Assembly: GCF_013074385.2 (NCBI RefSeq)
Contig: NZ_JABEYA020000001.1
Coordinates: 620,001 to 684,000, forward strand
DNA length: 64,000 nt
Direction: 5' to 3'
Source of the DNA: Vibrio ostreicida
GTDB lineage: Bacteria > Pseudomonadota > Gammaproteobacteria > Enterobacterales > Vibrionaceae
Shown here one piece after another: positions 9,068-18,349 of the stretch. How positions within the stretch are numbered: the stretch's first letter is position 1; every line of letters starts with the position of its first letter. The notes beneath the pieces are model-generated. The model saw only the letters and a list, made by a program, of their open reading frames with translations, ran no database searches and was not told where the DNA came from. The position numbers were made by a program, and so were the translations under genes.

Positions 9068-10750
9068 TCAGCTCAATATAATCAGAATGGTCCCTGCTAA
9101 CGTCATTAGAATATTGGCAATCGCATAAGTGCCAGCATAACCCAAAGCAGGTATTGTGGATTTAGCGTAGTCATTGACGATGTCCATCGCTGGGGCACAG
9201 GTTCTTGCGCCAATGATAGCACCGAGAAGAAGCGCTCGATTCATTCGCAGTACGTAGGCCCCAACCAAATAGGCAAATACTACTGGCACAACGCTGACTA
9301 AAAATGCGAGCCCGATAACCTGAGGTCCAACTTGCGCGAGGTAGTCGAACATTTTACCGCCCGCACTCAGCCCAATACCAACCATAAAGAACATTAGTCC
9401 GAGATCTTTGACCATATTCAGTGCCCCCTGTGGAACGTAGCCAAATGTTGGGTGATTCGCGCGTAGAAAGCCCAGAGTGATGCCCGAGAGCAATAGCCCG
9501 ACGGCATTGCCCAAACCAAACGAGACTTGACCAAAAGACATCGTGATAAGGCCAAACAAAATCCCAAGGATAAAGAAGCTGCAGAAAGCCAGCAGGTCCG
9601 CCATTTGACTATGAATCGAAATAAAACCAATTTTTTCGGCTAAGCCGTGGACACGACTTTTCTCTCCACTGACTTGAAGCACATCACCTTTAGCGAGAAC
9701 AATATCTAAGTCCATTGGCATCTCAATCTGCGCTCTAACCACACGATTTAGGAAACAGCCGTATTCTGATAAGTTCAAGTCGGACAAACGCTTTCCTGCA
9801 ATAGAGTCACTTTTGACAACAATTTCTTCTTCCACAATGCGCAGATCCAGCAAATTACGGTCGAAGACTTCTTTACCATTTCTAAAGCTGGGGTCGAGTC
9901 GCGCGTGACTATCGGGGAAACCAACCAAAGCGATTTCATCGCCTTGTTGTAAGATAGCATCCCCATCAGGATGAGCGAGGATACCATTTCGCCTAATTCG
10001 TTCGATATAGCAACCCGTTTGACGATAGATCCCAAGTTCACGAAGGTTTCTTCCATCTATCCAGTCGATCAACTCTTGGCCGACTCTGTAGGCACGAATG
10101 ATAGGAAGGTAAACTTTGCGTTGTCCTGAGCGACCCAGCCCTCTTTCCTGAGCAATTTGTTGGGCTGAGTCGGAGAGGTTTTGCTTTTGTAGCTTAGGCA
10201 AAAGTTTAGCGAAGGCAATCATGCTAATTAAACCAATCAAATACGCCATGGCGTAGCCGACAGAAAGGTTTTCGATAACCTGAGAAATGTCCATGTCGCT
10301 CGGTATGGTTGCCAGACCCGAGTTGAGCGCATCTTGAGCACCCACCAATACAGGGGTTGCAGTGAGTGCGCCTGCCATCATGCCAGCAGACAAACCAAAG
10401 TCTAACCCAAGGCTATGGCTGGCAAAGTAGGTAATGGTCAGCGCTGTGGTGAGGACCACCATGCTCAGAATGAAATAATGTTTTCCATCGCGGAAAAAAA
10501 TACCAAAAAAATTCGGACCGGCTTCGATCCCCACACAATAAATAAACAGCATAAAGCCGATAGTTAATGCATCTGCATTAAAGTCAAAGCCTAAATGTCC
10601 CATGACCAAAGAGGTAAGCAGCACACCAATTGAGTTGCCAAGCTGAAGGTTACCAAAGCGAATTTTACCAATGGCTAAGCCAATAGCAAGGACGACAAAA
10701 ATAAGAAGGATAGGGGTTTGCTCAAGCAAAAATACAACGTCGATATTCAC
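9068..10750 (-). CDS. ybjL: YbjL-type putative transporter (aspartate:alanine antiporter superfamily) with two RCK_C domains
   Basis: About 560 residues and clearly co-linear with E. coli YbjL (561): LGNSIGVL and [24 protein letters not shown] near the N-terminus, two TrkA-C (RCK_C) ligand-binding domains in the middle (about residues 205-385, with [20 protein letters not shown]), then a second membrane half with [15 protein letters not shown] and [10 protein letters not shown]. It sits in the inner membrane with some ten spans. The family includes the AspT aspartate/alanine exchanger, but the substrate of YbjL is not known. Start choice: the frame opens at a TTG (10756), but alignment to YbjL (MNINV) supports the GTG at 10750; the ribosome site is weak. 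Transcribed alone, between two terminators. Confidence 0.92.
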   Translation of the reverse strand: MNIDVVFLLEQTPILLIFVVLAIGLAIGKIRFGNLQLGNSIGVLLTSLVMGHLGFDFNADALTIGFMLFIYCVGIEAGPNFFGIFFRDGKHYFILSMVVLTTALTITYFASHSLGLDFGLSAGMMAGALTATPVLVGAQDALNSGLATIPSDMDISQVIENLSVGYAMAYLIGLISMIAFAKLLPKLQKQNLSDSAQQIAQERGLGRSGQRKVYLPIIRAYRVGQELIDWIDGRNLRELGIYRQTGCYIERIRRNGILAHPDGDAILQQGDEIALVGFPDSHARLDPSFRNGKEVFDRNLLDLRIVEEEIVVKSDSIAGKRLSDLNLSEYGCFLNRVVRAQIEMPMDLDIVLAKGDVLQVSGEKSRVHGLAEKIGFISIHSQMADLLAFCSFFILGILFGLITMSFGQVSFGLGNAVGLLLSGITLGFLRANHPTFGYVPQGALNMVKDLGLMFFMVGIGLSAGGKMFDYLAQVGPQVIGLAFLVSVVPVVFAYLVGAYVLRMNRALLLGAIIGARTCAPAMDIVNDYAKSTIPALGYAGTYAIANILMTLAGTILIILS

Positions 10751-10874
10751 GGGCAATTCTTAAGTCAGTGCCATAGATAAGATAATTGTGGGAATTGTAA
10801 CTTAATAATGCAAAATGATAAGTGAAACTTTTCATTATTGACATAGTTTTGAAATTGTTAGGTGAATGCCAGAC

Positions 10875-10907
10875 ATTAAAAAAGCCGCATCATGCGGCTT
10901 TTTTAAT
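10875..10907 (-). terminator. Symmetric terminator between grxA and ybjL
   Basis: A near-perfect palindrome: GCCGCAT and ATGCGGC around a single C, flanked by A-run on one side and T-run on the other. It lies 15 bases past the grxA stop codon, so it ends the grxA transcript before ybjL. Its symmetry would let it work in both directions. Confidence 0.85.
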
Positions 10908-10921
10908 GATTGGTTACTTGA

Positions 10922-11185
10922 TTAGTCAAATAGGCCCAAATTTTCTTTTGCGTAGGCTTCAAATTCATCACAGCCACCAATATGATCTTGGTCGATGAAA
11001 ATTTGAGGAACGGTCTCTACTGGTTTGCCGACTGTTTTCTCAAGGTCGGCTTTTGAAATACCCTCAGCATGAATATCAACGTATCGGTAGTTGAAATCGT
11101 CACGCTTCTCTTTCAATGTCTCAGCGTGCTCTTTGGCACGAACACAGTATGGGCAAGCCGGGCGACCGAAAATAACGACGAACAT
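10922..11185 (-). CDS. grxA: Glutaredoxin 1 (GrxA)
   Basis: An 87-residue cytoplasmic thiol-disulfide oxidoreductase. The active site CPYC lies at residues 11-14 (GRPACPYCVRAKEH). The cis-proline loop ETVPQIFID and the glutathione-binding GGCDEF follow, as in E. coli GrxA (85 residues). It uses glutathione to reduce ribonucleotide reductase and other protein disulfides. The start ATG has AAGGAG nine bases upstream. Flanked by hexR upstream (about 200 bases away) and a terminator downstream. Confidence 0.97.
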   Translation of the reverse strand: MFVVIFGRPACPYCVRAKEHAETLKEKRDDFNYRYVDIHAEGISKADLEKTVGKPVETVPQIFIDQDHIGGCDEFEAYAKENLGLFD

Positions 11186-11364
11186 AATGTCTTTCTCCTT
11201 AATCTGATGGATGCAACTATGCCCGATCCGTAGCCGAAAATAAAGTCACAATAGCCTCTTAGTTTGATAGGTAGAACCTATTGTTGTGATTTTGCCCATT
11301 CTGTTGGAAGTCGACACTCGTGATGGCGAGTAATGATGTGATTTATAGCGGTGTTGGTACAGTC

Positions 11365-11391
11365 AAAAAGAGGAGCGCCAGCGCTCCTCTT
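11365..11391 (-). terminator. Rho-independent terminator of hexR
   Basis: An 11-bp perfect stem (AAGAGGAGCGC with GCGCTCCTCTT) around a two-base core lies three bases past the hexR stop; on the minus strand it runs into TTTTT. The tight loop will open a little in RNA. Confidence 0.85.
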
Positions 11392-11393
11392 AC

Positions 11394-12248
11394 TTAAAAT
11401 TGAGAAAGTTTGTCGTATCGAGAGTCTTTAAGGGCATCTTTGACTCGCTTTAAGTTTTCCCTAAAACCTGAACCTCGGCGAAGGGTAAAACCTGTTGCAA
11501 GTACGTCAATCACTGTCATCTGTACGACTCGGCTAGCCATTGGCATATAGACATCGGTATCCTCGGGTACATCGAGAGAGATCGAAAGGGAACTCGCTTT
11601 ATCCAGAGGGGAGTCTTTGGCGGTAATCGCAATCACAGTGGCACCGTTTTCACGCGCAAGATTAGCAATTTCAACCAAACTTTTAGTACGACCTGTGTGT
11701 GAAATCAGTACGATGACATCGTTGTCAGTGCAGTTAATGCAGCTCATACGCTGCATGACTATGTCGTCAAAACAGGTAATGGGTATGTTGAAACGAATAA
11801 ACTTGTTCTGCGCATCGCGGGCAACGGCTGAAGAGGCGCCAAGGCCAAAAAATGAGATTCGTTTTGCCTGAGTGAGAAGATCGACAGCGCGATTAATCTG
11901 CATCGCATCTAGGCTGTTTTTCGCTACATCCAAACAAGCCATGGTTGATTCGAAGATTTTATGGGTATAGGCATCGGGGCCATCATCTTCTTCGACATTG
12001 CGATTGACATAAGGGGTGCCATTCGCAAGGCTTTGAGCAAGGTGAAGTTTGAAATCAGGGAAACCTTTTGTATCTAGACGCCGACAAAAGCGATTGACGG
12101 TAGGTTCACTGACATCGGCCATTTTTGCCAATGTCGCGATGCTAGAATGGATAGCTGTCTGAGGAGATGCCATGATCACTTCAGCGACTTTTCGTTCTGA
12201 CTTACTGAAATTCTCTAGATTTTTCTGTACTTTTTCTAATGTATTCAT
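11394..12248 (-). CDS. hexR: HexR, RpiR-family regulator of central carbon metabolism
   Basis: 284 residues: an N-terminal RpiR helix-turn-helix domain (about 1-77, IATLAKMADVSEPTVNRFCRRL) and a C-terminal SIS sugar-phosphate isomerase domain (about 125-260, FFGLGASSAVARDAQNKF and ISHTGRTKSLVEIA). HexR senses 2-keto-3-deoxy-6-phosphogluconate and represses or activates glycolytic, Entner-Doudoroff and gluconeogenic genes. Here it is not next to zwf-pgl-edd-eda. The frame extends to 12275, but the ATG at 12248 gives the family's usual N-terminus (MNTLEKVQ); ribosome site weak. A HexR-like palindrome lies in this window at 5465-5479. I see no exact copy in the 275 bases upstream of hexR. Confidence 0.93.
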   Translation of the reverse strand: MNTLEKVQKNLENFSKSERKVAEVIMASPQTAIHSSIATLAKMADVSEPTVNRFCRRLDTKGFPDFKLHLAQSLANGTPYVNRNVEEDDGPDAYTHKIFESTMACLDVAKNSLDAMQINRAVDLLTQAKRISFFGLGASSAVARDAQNKFIRFNIPITCFDDIVMQRMSCINCTDNDVIVLISHTGRTKSLVEIANLARENGATVIAITAKDSPLDKASSLSISLDVPEDTDVYMPMASRVVQMTVIDVLATGFTLRRGSGFRENLKRVKDALKDSRYDKLSQF

Positions 12249-12523
12249 AGTGTTCACGAGGGTATAAAGAACCACTCACTGGATATACTTGATATAAAAG
12301 TGGCAACAAGTCGTCACCTAATGGCAATACTATCCAGTGCCACGGCCCCAGTATAAACCTAAGCAAAAGGTTTACAGTAATTATTATACAGTTCAATGAG
12401 TGAGAATATGACAAGCCTCAAACTAAACTGAGTCAAAACGACAAAAACGCGCGTATAGGTATTCGTTTTCTCTCTATGTGACGTGTAATGTTGTGCCAGT
12501 TACCGCTTTTCAGAAAGAAATTT

Positions 12524-14170
12524 TCAATGGTCTTGAATGTGTTGTGTGACCGATTGAATTTTAGCGAGTAACTTTGGTGCCTGCTGGGCAATATCCCTTT
12601 GTTCATCTAAAACCTGACCCAAGATATCATGTCCTGTCAACGGGTTTGCCAAGACAACCCGAAAGACAATCGTATTAAGTCGATTCCACTGAACTGGGTT
12701 CAGTCGAGTTCGAGACACGAAGGATTTTCCAGTTTCCCGCTGGCGTTTTTGAATAAACTTGGTCAGTTCATTGAGCAGTTCGTTAAGTTGTAACTTCTGC
12801 TCATCGTTCGCTTGTTCGAGTGCTGACAGAACGTTAGCTGGGAGGTAGCGATAGGTGAGTATACATAACTCAGGTTCTGACACCAGCTCGAAATCACTTT
12901 GCTTTTCAATTAAAGCGGCAAAATACTTGGCTTTTTCAATGCTCTGGTCGATTAGGAGTTCGTACCCCGGACGACTGATTATATGCATCGCTGCGTACAC
13001 AAGCATGGCCATGCCTGAGCGAGAGCCTTCCAATGTGTGACTGCCAAGATCTTTGGAACCTTGGCGTAAGATATACTGAGCGTGGTGTTCAATAGATTTC
13101 ATTGCATCCGGGTCTTTGAACAAGACCATGCCTGCACCCATAGGGATGTACAGCTGTTTGTGGGCGTCGATAGTCAGGGAGTCAGCTAACTCGACACCAT
13201 CAAGAAGGTGACGGTAGTTATTCGACATCAGAGTTGCACCGCCCCACGCTGCATCAATGTGGAAATGGCAACCTTCTTGACGACAGATGTCCGCCATCTC
13301 AGAGAGAGGGTCGACCGACCCCGTTTCGGTTGTGCCGGCGACACCGACCACGGCGAAAGGCTTAATGTTGTTGTGTTTGAGTTCGGTGATTTTTTCTCGG
13401 AGCGCTTGTGGACAAATACGATTCTTTGAATCTGTCTTAACTAAGACCAACCCTTCCTGACCTATACCGAGTACATCCGCCGCTTTTTTGAGGGAATAAT
13501 GACCGCGTTCGGATATCAATACGGCTAGACCGTCATAGCCATAATGTTTCATGGCTTTAAACAGGCCTTCTTTTTCCACACCTTTAAACCGTCCCTGCGC
13601 GCGTAAGGCATTATTTCTTGCAACCCACAGGGCCGTGATATTTGCAATGGTCCCGCCAGAGCAAAATGCTCCAAGTGAATGATTAGCACTGTGCATCCAT
13701 TGGGTGTAAAAAGCGTCATTTTGTTGGTAGATCAGACGATGAAGCATGCCCAACACCTGACGCTCTAAAGGCGTAAAAGCCTTTGATGTCTCGATCTTTA
13801 CTAAATTCTGGTTAAGCGCGATCATGATTTTTGACAGGGGCATGAGAAAGTACGGAAGTGCCGAGGTCATGTGGCCAATGAAGCTGGGTGCTGAGGTGTG
13901 TACAGACTGCGAAACCAAAGTATCAAGCAGATGTTGGGTGTGCTCGGAGACAAACTCAGGTTGTTCGGGCAGAGAAGCGTAGGAGAAATCTTTTTCAATC
14001 TCACGCAACGGCTTTTCTTCAGCGACAATATGTTCGCGCAGAAATTGATTGAGATTCCTCGACAGTTTCTCTTCAATTTTGGTCAATGTTGAATCTGGCC
14101 CTTCAGGTACAGTGAAAATCCGGAGTAAACTCTCGAGACTCACATCAGCCGTTTTGTGTTCCGATACCAT
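12524..14170 (-). CDS. panP: PLP-dependent aspartate 1-decarboxylase PanP (group II decarboxylase)
   Basis: 548 residues of the pyridoxal-phosphate group II decarboxylase family (related to glutamate/tyrosine/histidine decarboxylases). The Schiff-base lysine lies in TIDAHKQLYIP (about residue 336), with the cofactor-binding HIDAAWGG just before it and FCSGGTIANITALW near residue 170. In vibrios the enzyme in this position, once called glutamate decarboxylase, was shown to be PanP, which makes beta-alanine from aspartate for pantothenate and CoA, replacing pyruvoyl PanD. The name rests on family similarity and the hexR/grxA neighbourhood as I recall it from Vibrio. The alternative is a decarboxylase for another acidic or aromatic amino acid. 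Confidence 0.85.
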   Translation of the reverse strand: MVSEHKTADVSLESLLRIFTVPEGPDSTLTKIEEKLSRNLNQFLREHIVAEEKPLREIEKDFSYASLPEQPEFVSEHTQHLLDTLVSQSVHTSAPSFIGHMTSALPYFLMPLSKIMIALNQNLVKIETSKAFTPLERQVLGMLHRLIYQQNDAFYTQWMHSANHSLGAFCSGGTIANITALWVARNNALRAQGRFKGVEKEGLFKAMKHYGYDGLAVLISERGHYSLKKAADVLGIGQEGLVLVKTDSKNRICPQALREKITELKHNNIKPFAVVGVAGTTETGSVDPLSEMADICRQEGCHFHIDAAWGGATLMSNNYRHLLDGVELADSLTIDAHKQLYIPMGAGMVLFKDPDAMKSIEHHAQYILRQGSKDLGSHTLEGSRSGMAMLVYAAMHIISRPGYELLIDQSIEKAKYFAALIEKQSDFELVSEPELCILTYRYLPANVLSALEQANDEQKLQLNELLNELTKFIQKRQRETGKSFVSRTRLNPVQWNRLNTIVFRVVLANPLTGHDILGQVLDEQRDIAQQAPKLLAKIQSVTQHIQDH

Positions 14171-14301
14171 ACCGCTTTATTGCTCTTATCTTTTTGTTGC
14201 AGCGGGACAATTTAAACGAATTTGAAAGCAAAGTCTTGTTCTAATTGTCCAATTTTGGTGTCACTAATTCAATGGGCCACTACCAACGTAGCGGCACATG
14301 A

Positions 14302-14817
14302 TTAGGAATCGCAAGAAAGTTTTTCCAACTCTTTGATTGCTTGATTATAACGGTTTAGCGCTGAATCAATTTTCGTTGGGTGGCTCAATAGATCGGCAAA
14401 GGCTGAACGCAGGTCATAATTCTTTTCATGGGGAGCCGATTGTCGATCGTTGAAGGTTACTTTTGCCAACTGGCCTAAAGTATCACTTCTAGAAGCCAGT
14501 GTTTTAATGTCTTTTTGTTCCAATTGTAGCCAAGCTTCAACGGGCTGTGCTGTCGCCACTTTGGAGGGATCTTTTTCAAGATAGTAATGGACCGCAGCAC
14601 GACTTAATTCAAAGTGATGCTTGCGCCCTTCGAGGAACCACTCGCTGACTTCTTTAAGATCAGGATATTGTTCTGATGTAAGTTCTGCTAAATCTTCATA
14701 CCAGTGAAGAGAAGCATCAACATACGCATCGTATTTCTTGGATAAGCAGGTATTGTCCGCTGCGGTAACCATCGATGAGGTTGCCCCAAGTAACAAAGCA
14801 ATCAGTAGACGTGTCAT
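14302..14817 (-). CDS. Small exported protein of unknown function
   Basis: 171 residues with a Sec signal peptide (cleavage likely after VTAA, about residue 20). The mature chain is largely helical and charged, with one cysteine near each end of the mature protein (DNTCLSKKY and LEKLSCDS), which could form a disulfide joining the termini. I do not recognise a domain. A good ribosome site (AAGGAA) precedes the ATG. It lies between lysO and panP on the same strand with gaps of more than 100 bases on both sides, so it may be its own unit. Probable location is the periplasm. Confidence 0.8.
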   Translation of the reverse strand: MTRLLIALLLGATSSMVTAADNTCLSKKYDAYVDASLHWYEDLAELTSEQYPDLKEVSEWFLEGRKHHFELSRAAVHYYLEKDPSKVATAQPVEAWLQLEQKDIKTLASRSDTLGQLAKVTFNDRQSAPHEKNYDLRSAFADLLSHPTKIDSALNRYNQAIKELEKLSCDS

Positions 14818-14929
14818 AGTATTTCCTTATGAAGAATAGTTATTCTAATTTCTTTTACATTAGAGGGCGCTAAATTAACTGTGATTATTGAGCCTCAATA
14901 TAATGAATTTTAAGCTAAAATCATGCGAT

Positions 14930-15835
14930 CTAGCCAGCAAGAGACGCAAAGAAAAGCATCATTACGGGGACTAGAAGGCTAAGTATGAAACCGCTGACAA
15001 TCGCAATCGGCACACAACGAACGCCACCCGTAGTTTGAATCACTGGAAGAGTGAAATCGAGAGCCGTTGCCCCTGCATAGCCGATGGCAGTGCAGGGTCT
15101 CGTGCGAATCGCTAGTGGAATGAGGACTAAGGCCATCAATTCTCTGAGAAGTTCAATTAAAAACGAGGCGCCTCCATATACGGGACCGAATGCGTCACCC
15201 ATTAAAATGCCCGCTAAAGAATACCAGCCAAACCCAGACGCCATTGCCAGTGCCCGAAAAAGATCAATATCGAGCACGAGAGCCGCAAGCGCTCCGCCAA
15301 GCATTGATGTCGAAATGACGATGAGCGCGATAATCATACCGTGCTTATTGACGAGTATTTGACGCAGGGTTAAACCACTATTTCTTAACTGAATTCCAAT
15401 CAAAAATAGTAAAGCAAATAAGATCCATTCGCTGGCGTTATCAACCCAACTGAGACTGAACGGAAGCATCAAACCGACGACAAGACCACTCCCCACGACC
15501 AACACCAATTTGACTGACTCGATGGCCATTTCAGATAATGGCAGTTTGGTTCGCTTCGCATCCGTTTGGACTGGAAGAAGCTTGTCGACGAAAGGAAGAA
15601 CCGCGAGATTGCTGATGCTTAAACAGATGAAGAACACGCTAACGTATTGAATGATCGTCTGTAAGTTTTGCCCGAGGTCGTCCAGTGCAGCGAGGCTAAG
15701 CCCCATTAGAGCGAGAATTACATAGATAAGCTTAGAGGTCGCTGTGTTGATTAAATCGAGCTGAGTGGCTTGAGTGACAGAAATCAGATAGCCCGCCATC
15801 AGTGGTGCAAAAATAAAAACGATCCCTGAAAACAT
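14930..15835 (-). CDS. lysO: LysO-family L-lysine exporter
   Basis: A 301-residue inner-membrane protein with about eight hydrophobic spans, matching LysO (YbjE, DUF340; E. coli 299 residues). The family signature is visible: ALLFLIGIQLRNSGLTLRQI in the centre and GFGWYSLAGILM plus a conserved acidic GGASFLIELLRELMAL after it. LysO exports lysine and its toxic analogues, driven by the proton gradient. AGGA lies six bases before the ATG, 27 bases downstream of the HDOD gene stop, so the two may share a transcript. No lysine riboswitch fits in so short a gap. Confidence 0.9.
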   Translation of the reverse strand: MFSGIVFIFAPLMAGYLISVTQATQLDLINTATSKLIYVILALMGLSLAALDDLGQNLQTIIQYVSVFFICLSISNLAVLPFVDKLLPVQTDAKRTKLPLSEMAIESVKLVLVVGSGLVVGLMLPFSLSWVDNASEWILFALLFLIGIQLRNSGLTLRQILVNKHGMIIALIVISTSMLGGALAALVLDIDLFRALAMASGFGWYSLAGILMGDAFGPVYGGASFLIELLRELMALVLIPLAIRTRPCTAIGYAGATALDFTLPVIQTTGGVRCVPIAIVSGFILSLLVPVMMLFFASLAG

Positions 15836-15862
15836 GTTGGGTCCTATTTAATGGCGGTGGGG

Positions 15863-16783
15863 CTACAGACCACTAGCACTGATCAGTTCATTAATTTGCA
15901 AATTGAAGTCGATATCACTTAAGTTACTGAGTTTATAGAGTATATCGGCACCAGTAACGTCAAATTCAACCGTATGGTCATCAATGGCATCGTCTTGTCT
16001 GCGAAACATAAGGATATGATTTGCAATGCGGGCGACATCGATGTAACTGACGTCAACTGTACTGGGCTGCACTGGCTGATTGGACGCCACTTCGAGAAAA
16101 TCAGCATCAAATCCCCATTTCTCCAAGACCAGTTTGCTGGCATTAGTACATTGATTGCTGAAAATTTGAAAAGCGATGTCTTCGGCCAAATAGTTTCCTT
16201 GCTCAAGATAGAGGTGGTACTCATTGACGATACAAAACAAGCCTATATCGGCTAACAGTCCAGTTAACAGTGCTTTGTCTGTTTCCAGATTGTTGTACCT
16301 TGGATCATTGGACTCTTTAAATCCTTTTACGACCATCACCATGGTTGCCGCTAACTCTCTTGAGTCATGAGCACTATTAATCAAAATGTCATTGCAGCCG
16401 CGACTCAAGTTGACAGAATGTTTTAACTGCTCGATGGCTTGTGCGGTAACGATGTCTCTGACTCGAAGGATGCCAAGGCGTGAAACGGCCGTGACAAGAT
16501 CAGTGCAGGTAATATTGCGTCGGTTAAATATGACGGAATTCGCAACTCGAATCACAACAGCGGCAAGGCCGGGGTCTTCGAGTAAACTATCTGCGACATC
16601 CAAGATGGTTGTGGCGTCGTGAGTACACAACTTTTGAATTTTCAGTACGACATCTGGTATAGGGGGTAGAGTCACTTTACCTGAGTTGATCGCCAGCTCA
16701 ATTAAAGATGAGAACTCTGATTCAATGCCTCTAATCAGAAGTTCGTTATTTTCGGGTAACCAGTAAAAAGATAGGTGGTTCAT
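15863..16783 (-). CDS. HDOD-domain signalling protein
   Basis: 306 residues. The central part (about 30-235) is an HDOD domain, a HD-related fold usually without enzymatic residues, found in bacterial signal transduction. Landmarks are LPPIPDVVLKIQKL, LLEDPGLAAVVIRVANS, AVSRLGILRVRDIV and LLADIGLFCIV. No CheY, GGDEF or EAL domain is attached. HDOD proteins often act as adaptors in c-di-GMP, virulence or competence regulation, but no role can be read here. Its neighbours are lysO (27 bases downstream, possible operon) and the divergent tfoX (about 360 bases away). The ribosome site before the ATG is weak. Confidence 0.88.
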   Translation of the reverse strand: MNHLSFYWLPENNELLIRGIESEFSSLIELAINSGKVTLPPIPDVVLKIQKLCTHDATTILDVADSLLEDPGLAAVVIRVANSVIFNRRNITCTDLVTAVSRLGILRVRDIVTAQAIEQLKHSVNLSRGCNDILINSAHDSRELAATMVMVVKGFKESNDPRYNNLETDKALLTGLLADIGLFCIVNEYHLYLEQGNYLAEDIAFQIFSNQCTNASKLVLEKWGFDADFLEVASNQPVQPSTVDVSYIDVARIANHILMFRRQDDAIDDHTVEFDVTGADILYKLSNLSDIDFNLQINELISASGL

Positions 16784-17139
16784 TCTTTGTTAGCTAAATA
16801 GTCATCAGTTAACAGTTTAACGTTCTTGCTAACTAATATGCAAATTATTGAGCTACCAAATGAGCGTTACCGCCTGATGTATTTTTGACAGTAGAGTACC
16901 AAATAGGCCATTCCGTGATATCCATTCCATTTTTATTCCCATTTAGTTTGTATCAGTGTGATATCTGCACAGACATAAGCAACAAGCTTAACTACCATTT
17001 ATATTCGTTCGCTGTCGTCGACATAAAAAATACACTTATAAAGCATAGTCCTGTCGGCTGAACTCAACTTTATCGCTTATAACTGCTGCTATCTGGTGAT
17101 CACAAATAATCGGGGTAATGATTAGAAGGATCAATAGAG
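16784..17139 (+). promoter_or_regulatory. tfoX upstream region with CRP-like half-sites
   Basis: 356 bases between the HDOD gene and tfoX. TGTGATATCTGCACA at 16957-16971 resembles a CRP site but has a 5-base rather than 6-base spacer, so I hold it weakly. In Vibrio cholerae the tfoX mRNA has a long leader that blocks its own ribosome site until the small RNA TfoR pairs with it; a short complement (GTCCT near 17051 against AGGAT at the ribosome site) is present here but is too short to prove it. Confidence 0.25.
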
Positions 17140-17724
17140 ATGACAGAGCAAAAATTTATCAATTACGTCAGAAAGTTCGGTTTTTTCCAAAAGCGTTCTA
17201 TGTTTGGTGGAGTAGGGGTGTTTAAGTACGGAGCTATGTTTGCGCTCATTAGTGCGAACAAAGTGTTTATTCGTGGGGGCCGTCATTTGGATGCTCAGTT
17301 GACATCCTTAGGCTGTGTCAAATATCGTCATGTTAAGAAGCAGACGATTGCCACCGTAAACTACTATGATATCTCGGAATTGTTTCAACACCGAAGTGCG
17401 AGCCTAGATGAGCTTATTAAGGCTGCGATCAATGTTGCGGTCTCTCAACGGCATTTTAAAAAGTCGTCGGCAAGTCGTCGTTTGCGTGACTTGCCCAACA
17501 TGCAGCTCACGCTCGAAAGAATGGTTAAAAAAGCAGGTGTCGATGATGTCGATACTTTTGTCGAGCTAGGGGCACCGGAAGTTTTTTCTAAGGTAAAGGC
17601 TATTTATGGAAACGATATAGACGTTAGACTTCTTTGGAAATTTGCTGGTGCGATTGAAGGGATACATTGGAAACTGATTCAGGAACCACGTAAACAAGAG
17701 TTGCTTAAAGGTTGCCCTGAGTAA
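17140..17724 (+). CDS. tfoX: TfoX (Sxy), regulator of natural competence
   Basis: 194 residues with the TfoX N-terminal domain (about 1-95, FGFFQKRSMFGGVGVFKYGAMFALI) and C-terminal domain (about 110-190, RLRDLPNMQLTLERMVKKAGVDDVDTFVELGA and GAIEGIHWKLI). In vibrios TfoX, made on growth with chitin, works with CRP to turn on DNA-uptake and type VI secretion genes. Length matches V. cholerae TfoX (about 195), and the order tfoX, DUF945, serC is what I recall there. AAGGA precedes the ATG. A paralogue TfoY exists in vibrios; gene neighbourhood favours TfoX. Confidence 0.92.
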   Translation: MTEQKFINYVRKFGFFQKRSMFGGVGVFKYGAMFALISANKVFIRGGRHLDAQLTSLGCVKYRHVKKQTIATVNYYDISELFQHRSASLDELIKAAINVAVSQRHFKKSSASRRLRDLPNMQLTLERMVKKAGVDDVDTFVELGAPEVFSKVKAIYGNDIDVRLLWKFAGAIEGIHWKLIQEPRKQELLKGCPE

Positions 17725-17742
17725 ATAACGGATACGAAGTAA

Positions 17743-17779
17743 CCAAATAGCCGAAGGCAACTCGCCCTTGGCTACTTGG
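17743..17779. terminator. Convergent hairpin between tfoX and the beta-barrel gene
   Basis: A 16-base near-complementary stem (17743-17758 with 17764-17779, three G-T or mismatched pairs) lies between two converging genes. No strong T-run follows in either direction, so it may be a weak or shared terminator. Confidence 0.5.
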
Positions 17780-17794
17780 ATTCAGTCAACTTGC

Positions 17795-18349
17795 TTAGAA
17801 TTTAAAGCGAGTAGTGAACATCAATTGATCACCATAAAAGTCGTTAATTCTTACTTCCCCGCCGACGGAAAAGAGTTCGGTGGAATGGAAACGAACATAG
17901 GCGCTGCCGATCCAGTCGTCATTGTCATCAATGGAAACGTACCCACCTTTGCCACCGACTTCCAATTGAGGACCAAGCCATTGGCGGACACCTAAGTTGA
18001 GTTCCATACCCGTATCGGTTCCCTTACCACCTTTACCCCCATAGTCGACAACACGTAAAAGCATTTCTCCAGTGAAGTCGGCCCAATTATTGATGGGAGC
18101 GTGGAAACCAAAGCCTGCGGCGGTATCGTAATCACCTTCAAATTCAGAGTCGATACGCCCAATAACATGGGCATTGGGGTGGATAGACTTACTTACGGCG
18201 ACACCAAAAGTGACAGGACTGGCACCAATACGAGCTTCCAGATGATCGTAGCTGAAATTACTCATAACGGATTGACTATTTGTGTCGGTCTCTGCAAAAG
18301 CTTGACCAGTTGCGAGCACGAGGGCTGTGGCTAAGATTGTTTTACGCAT
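17795..18349 (-). CDS. Small outer-membrane beta-barrel-like protein
   Basis: 184 residues from the ATG at 18349, with a signal peptide ending in GQAFA (about residue 19). The mature protein is made of short alternating strands (FSYDHLEARIG, HVIGRIDSEFEG, AAGFGFHAPINNW) and ends in FTTRFKF, a C-terminal aromatic of the kind recognised by the BAM machinery. This suggests a small barrel of about 8 strands. I know no function. The frame opens earlier at 18394; the later ATG gives a normal signal peptide, but has only AGG 12 bases upstream, so the start is uncertain. Confidence 0.8.
   Translation of the reverse strand: MRKTILATALVLATGQAFAETDTNSQSVMSNFSYDHLEARIGASPVTFGVAVSKSIHPNAHVIGRIDSEFEGDYDTAAGFGFHAPINNWADFTGEMLLRVVDYGGKGGKGTDTGMELNLGVRQWLGPQLEVGGKGGYVSIDDNDDWIGSAYVRFHSTELFSVGGEVRINDFYGDQLMFTTRFKF

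Noticed and set aside
12371..12390. A HexR autoregulatory site upstream of hexR
   Set aside because: The AT-rich sequence there has TACAG direct repeats but no TGTAAT/ATTACA inverted repeat.
16957..16971. A CRP site before tfoX
   Set aside because: The half-sites are separated by 5 instead of 6 bases and one half has a mismatch; kept only as a weak note.
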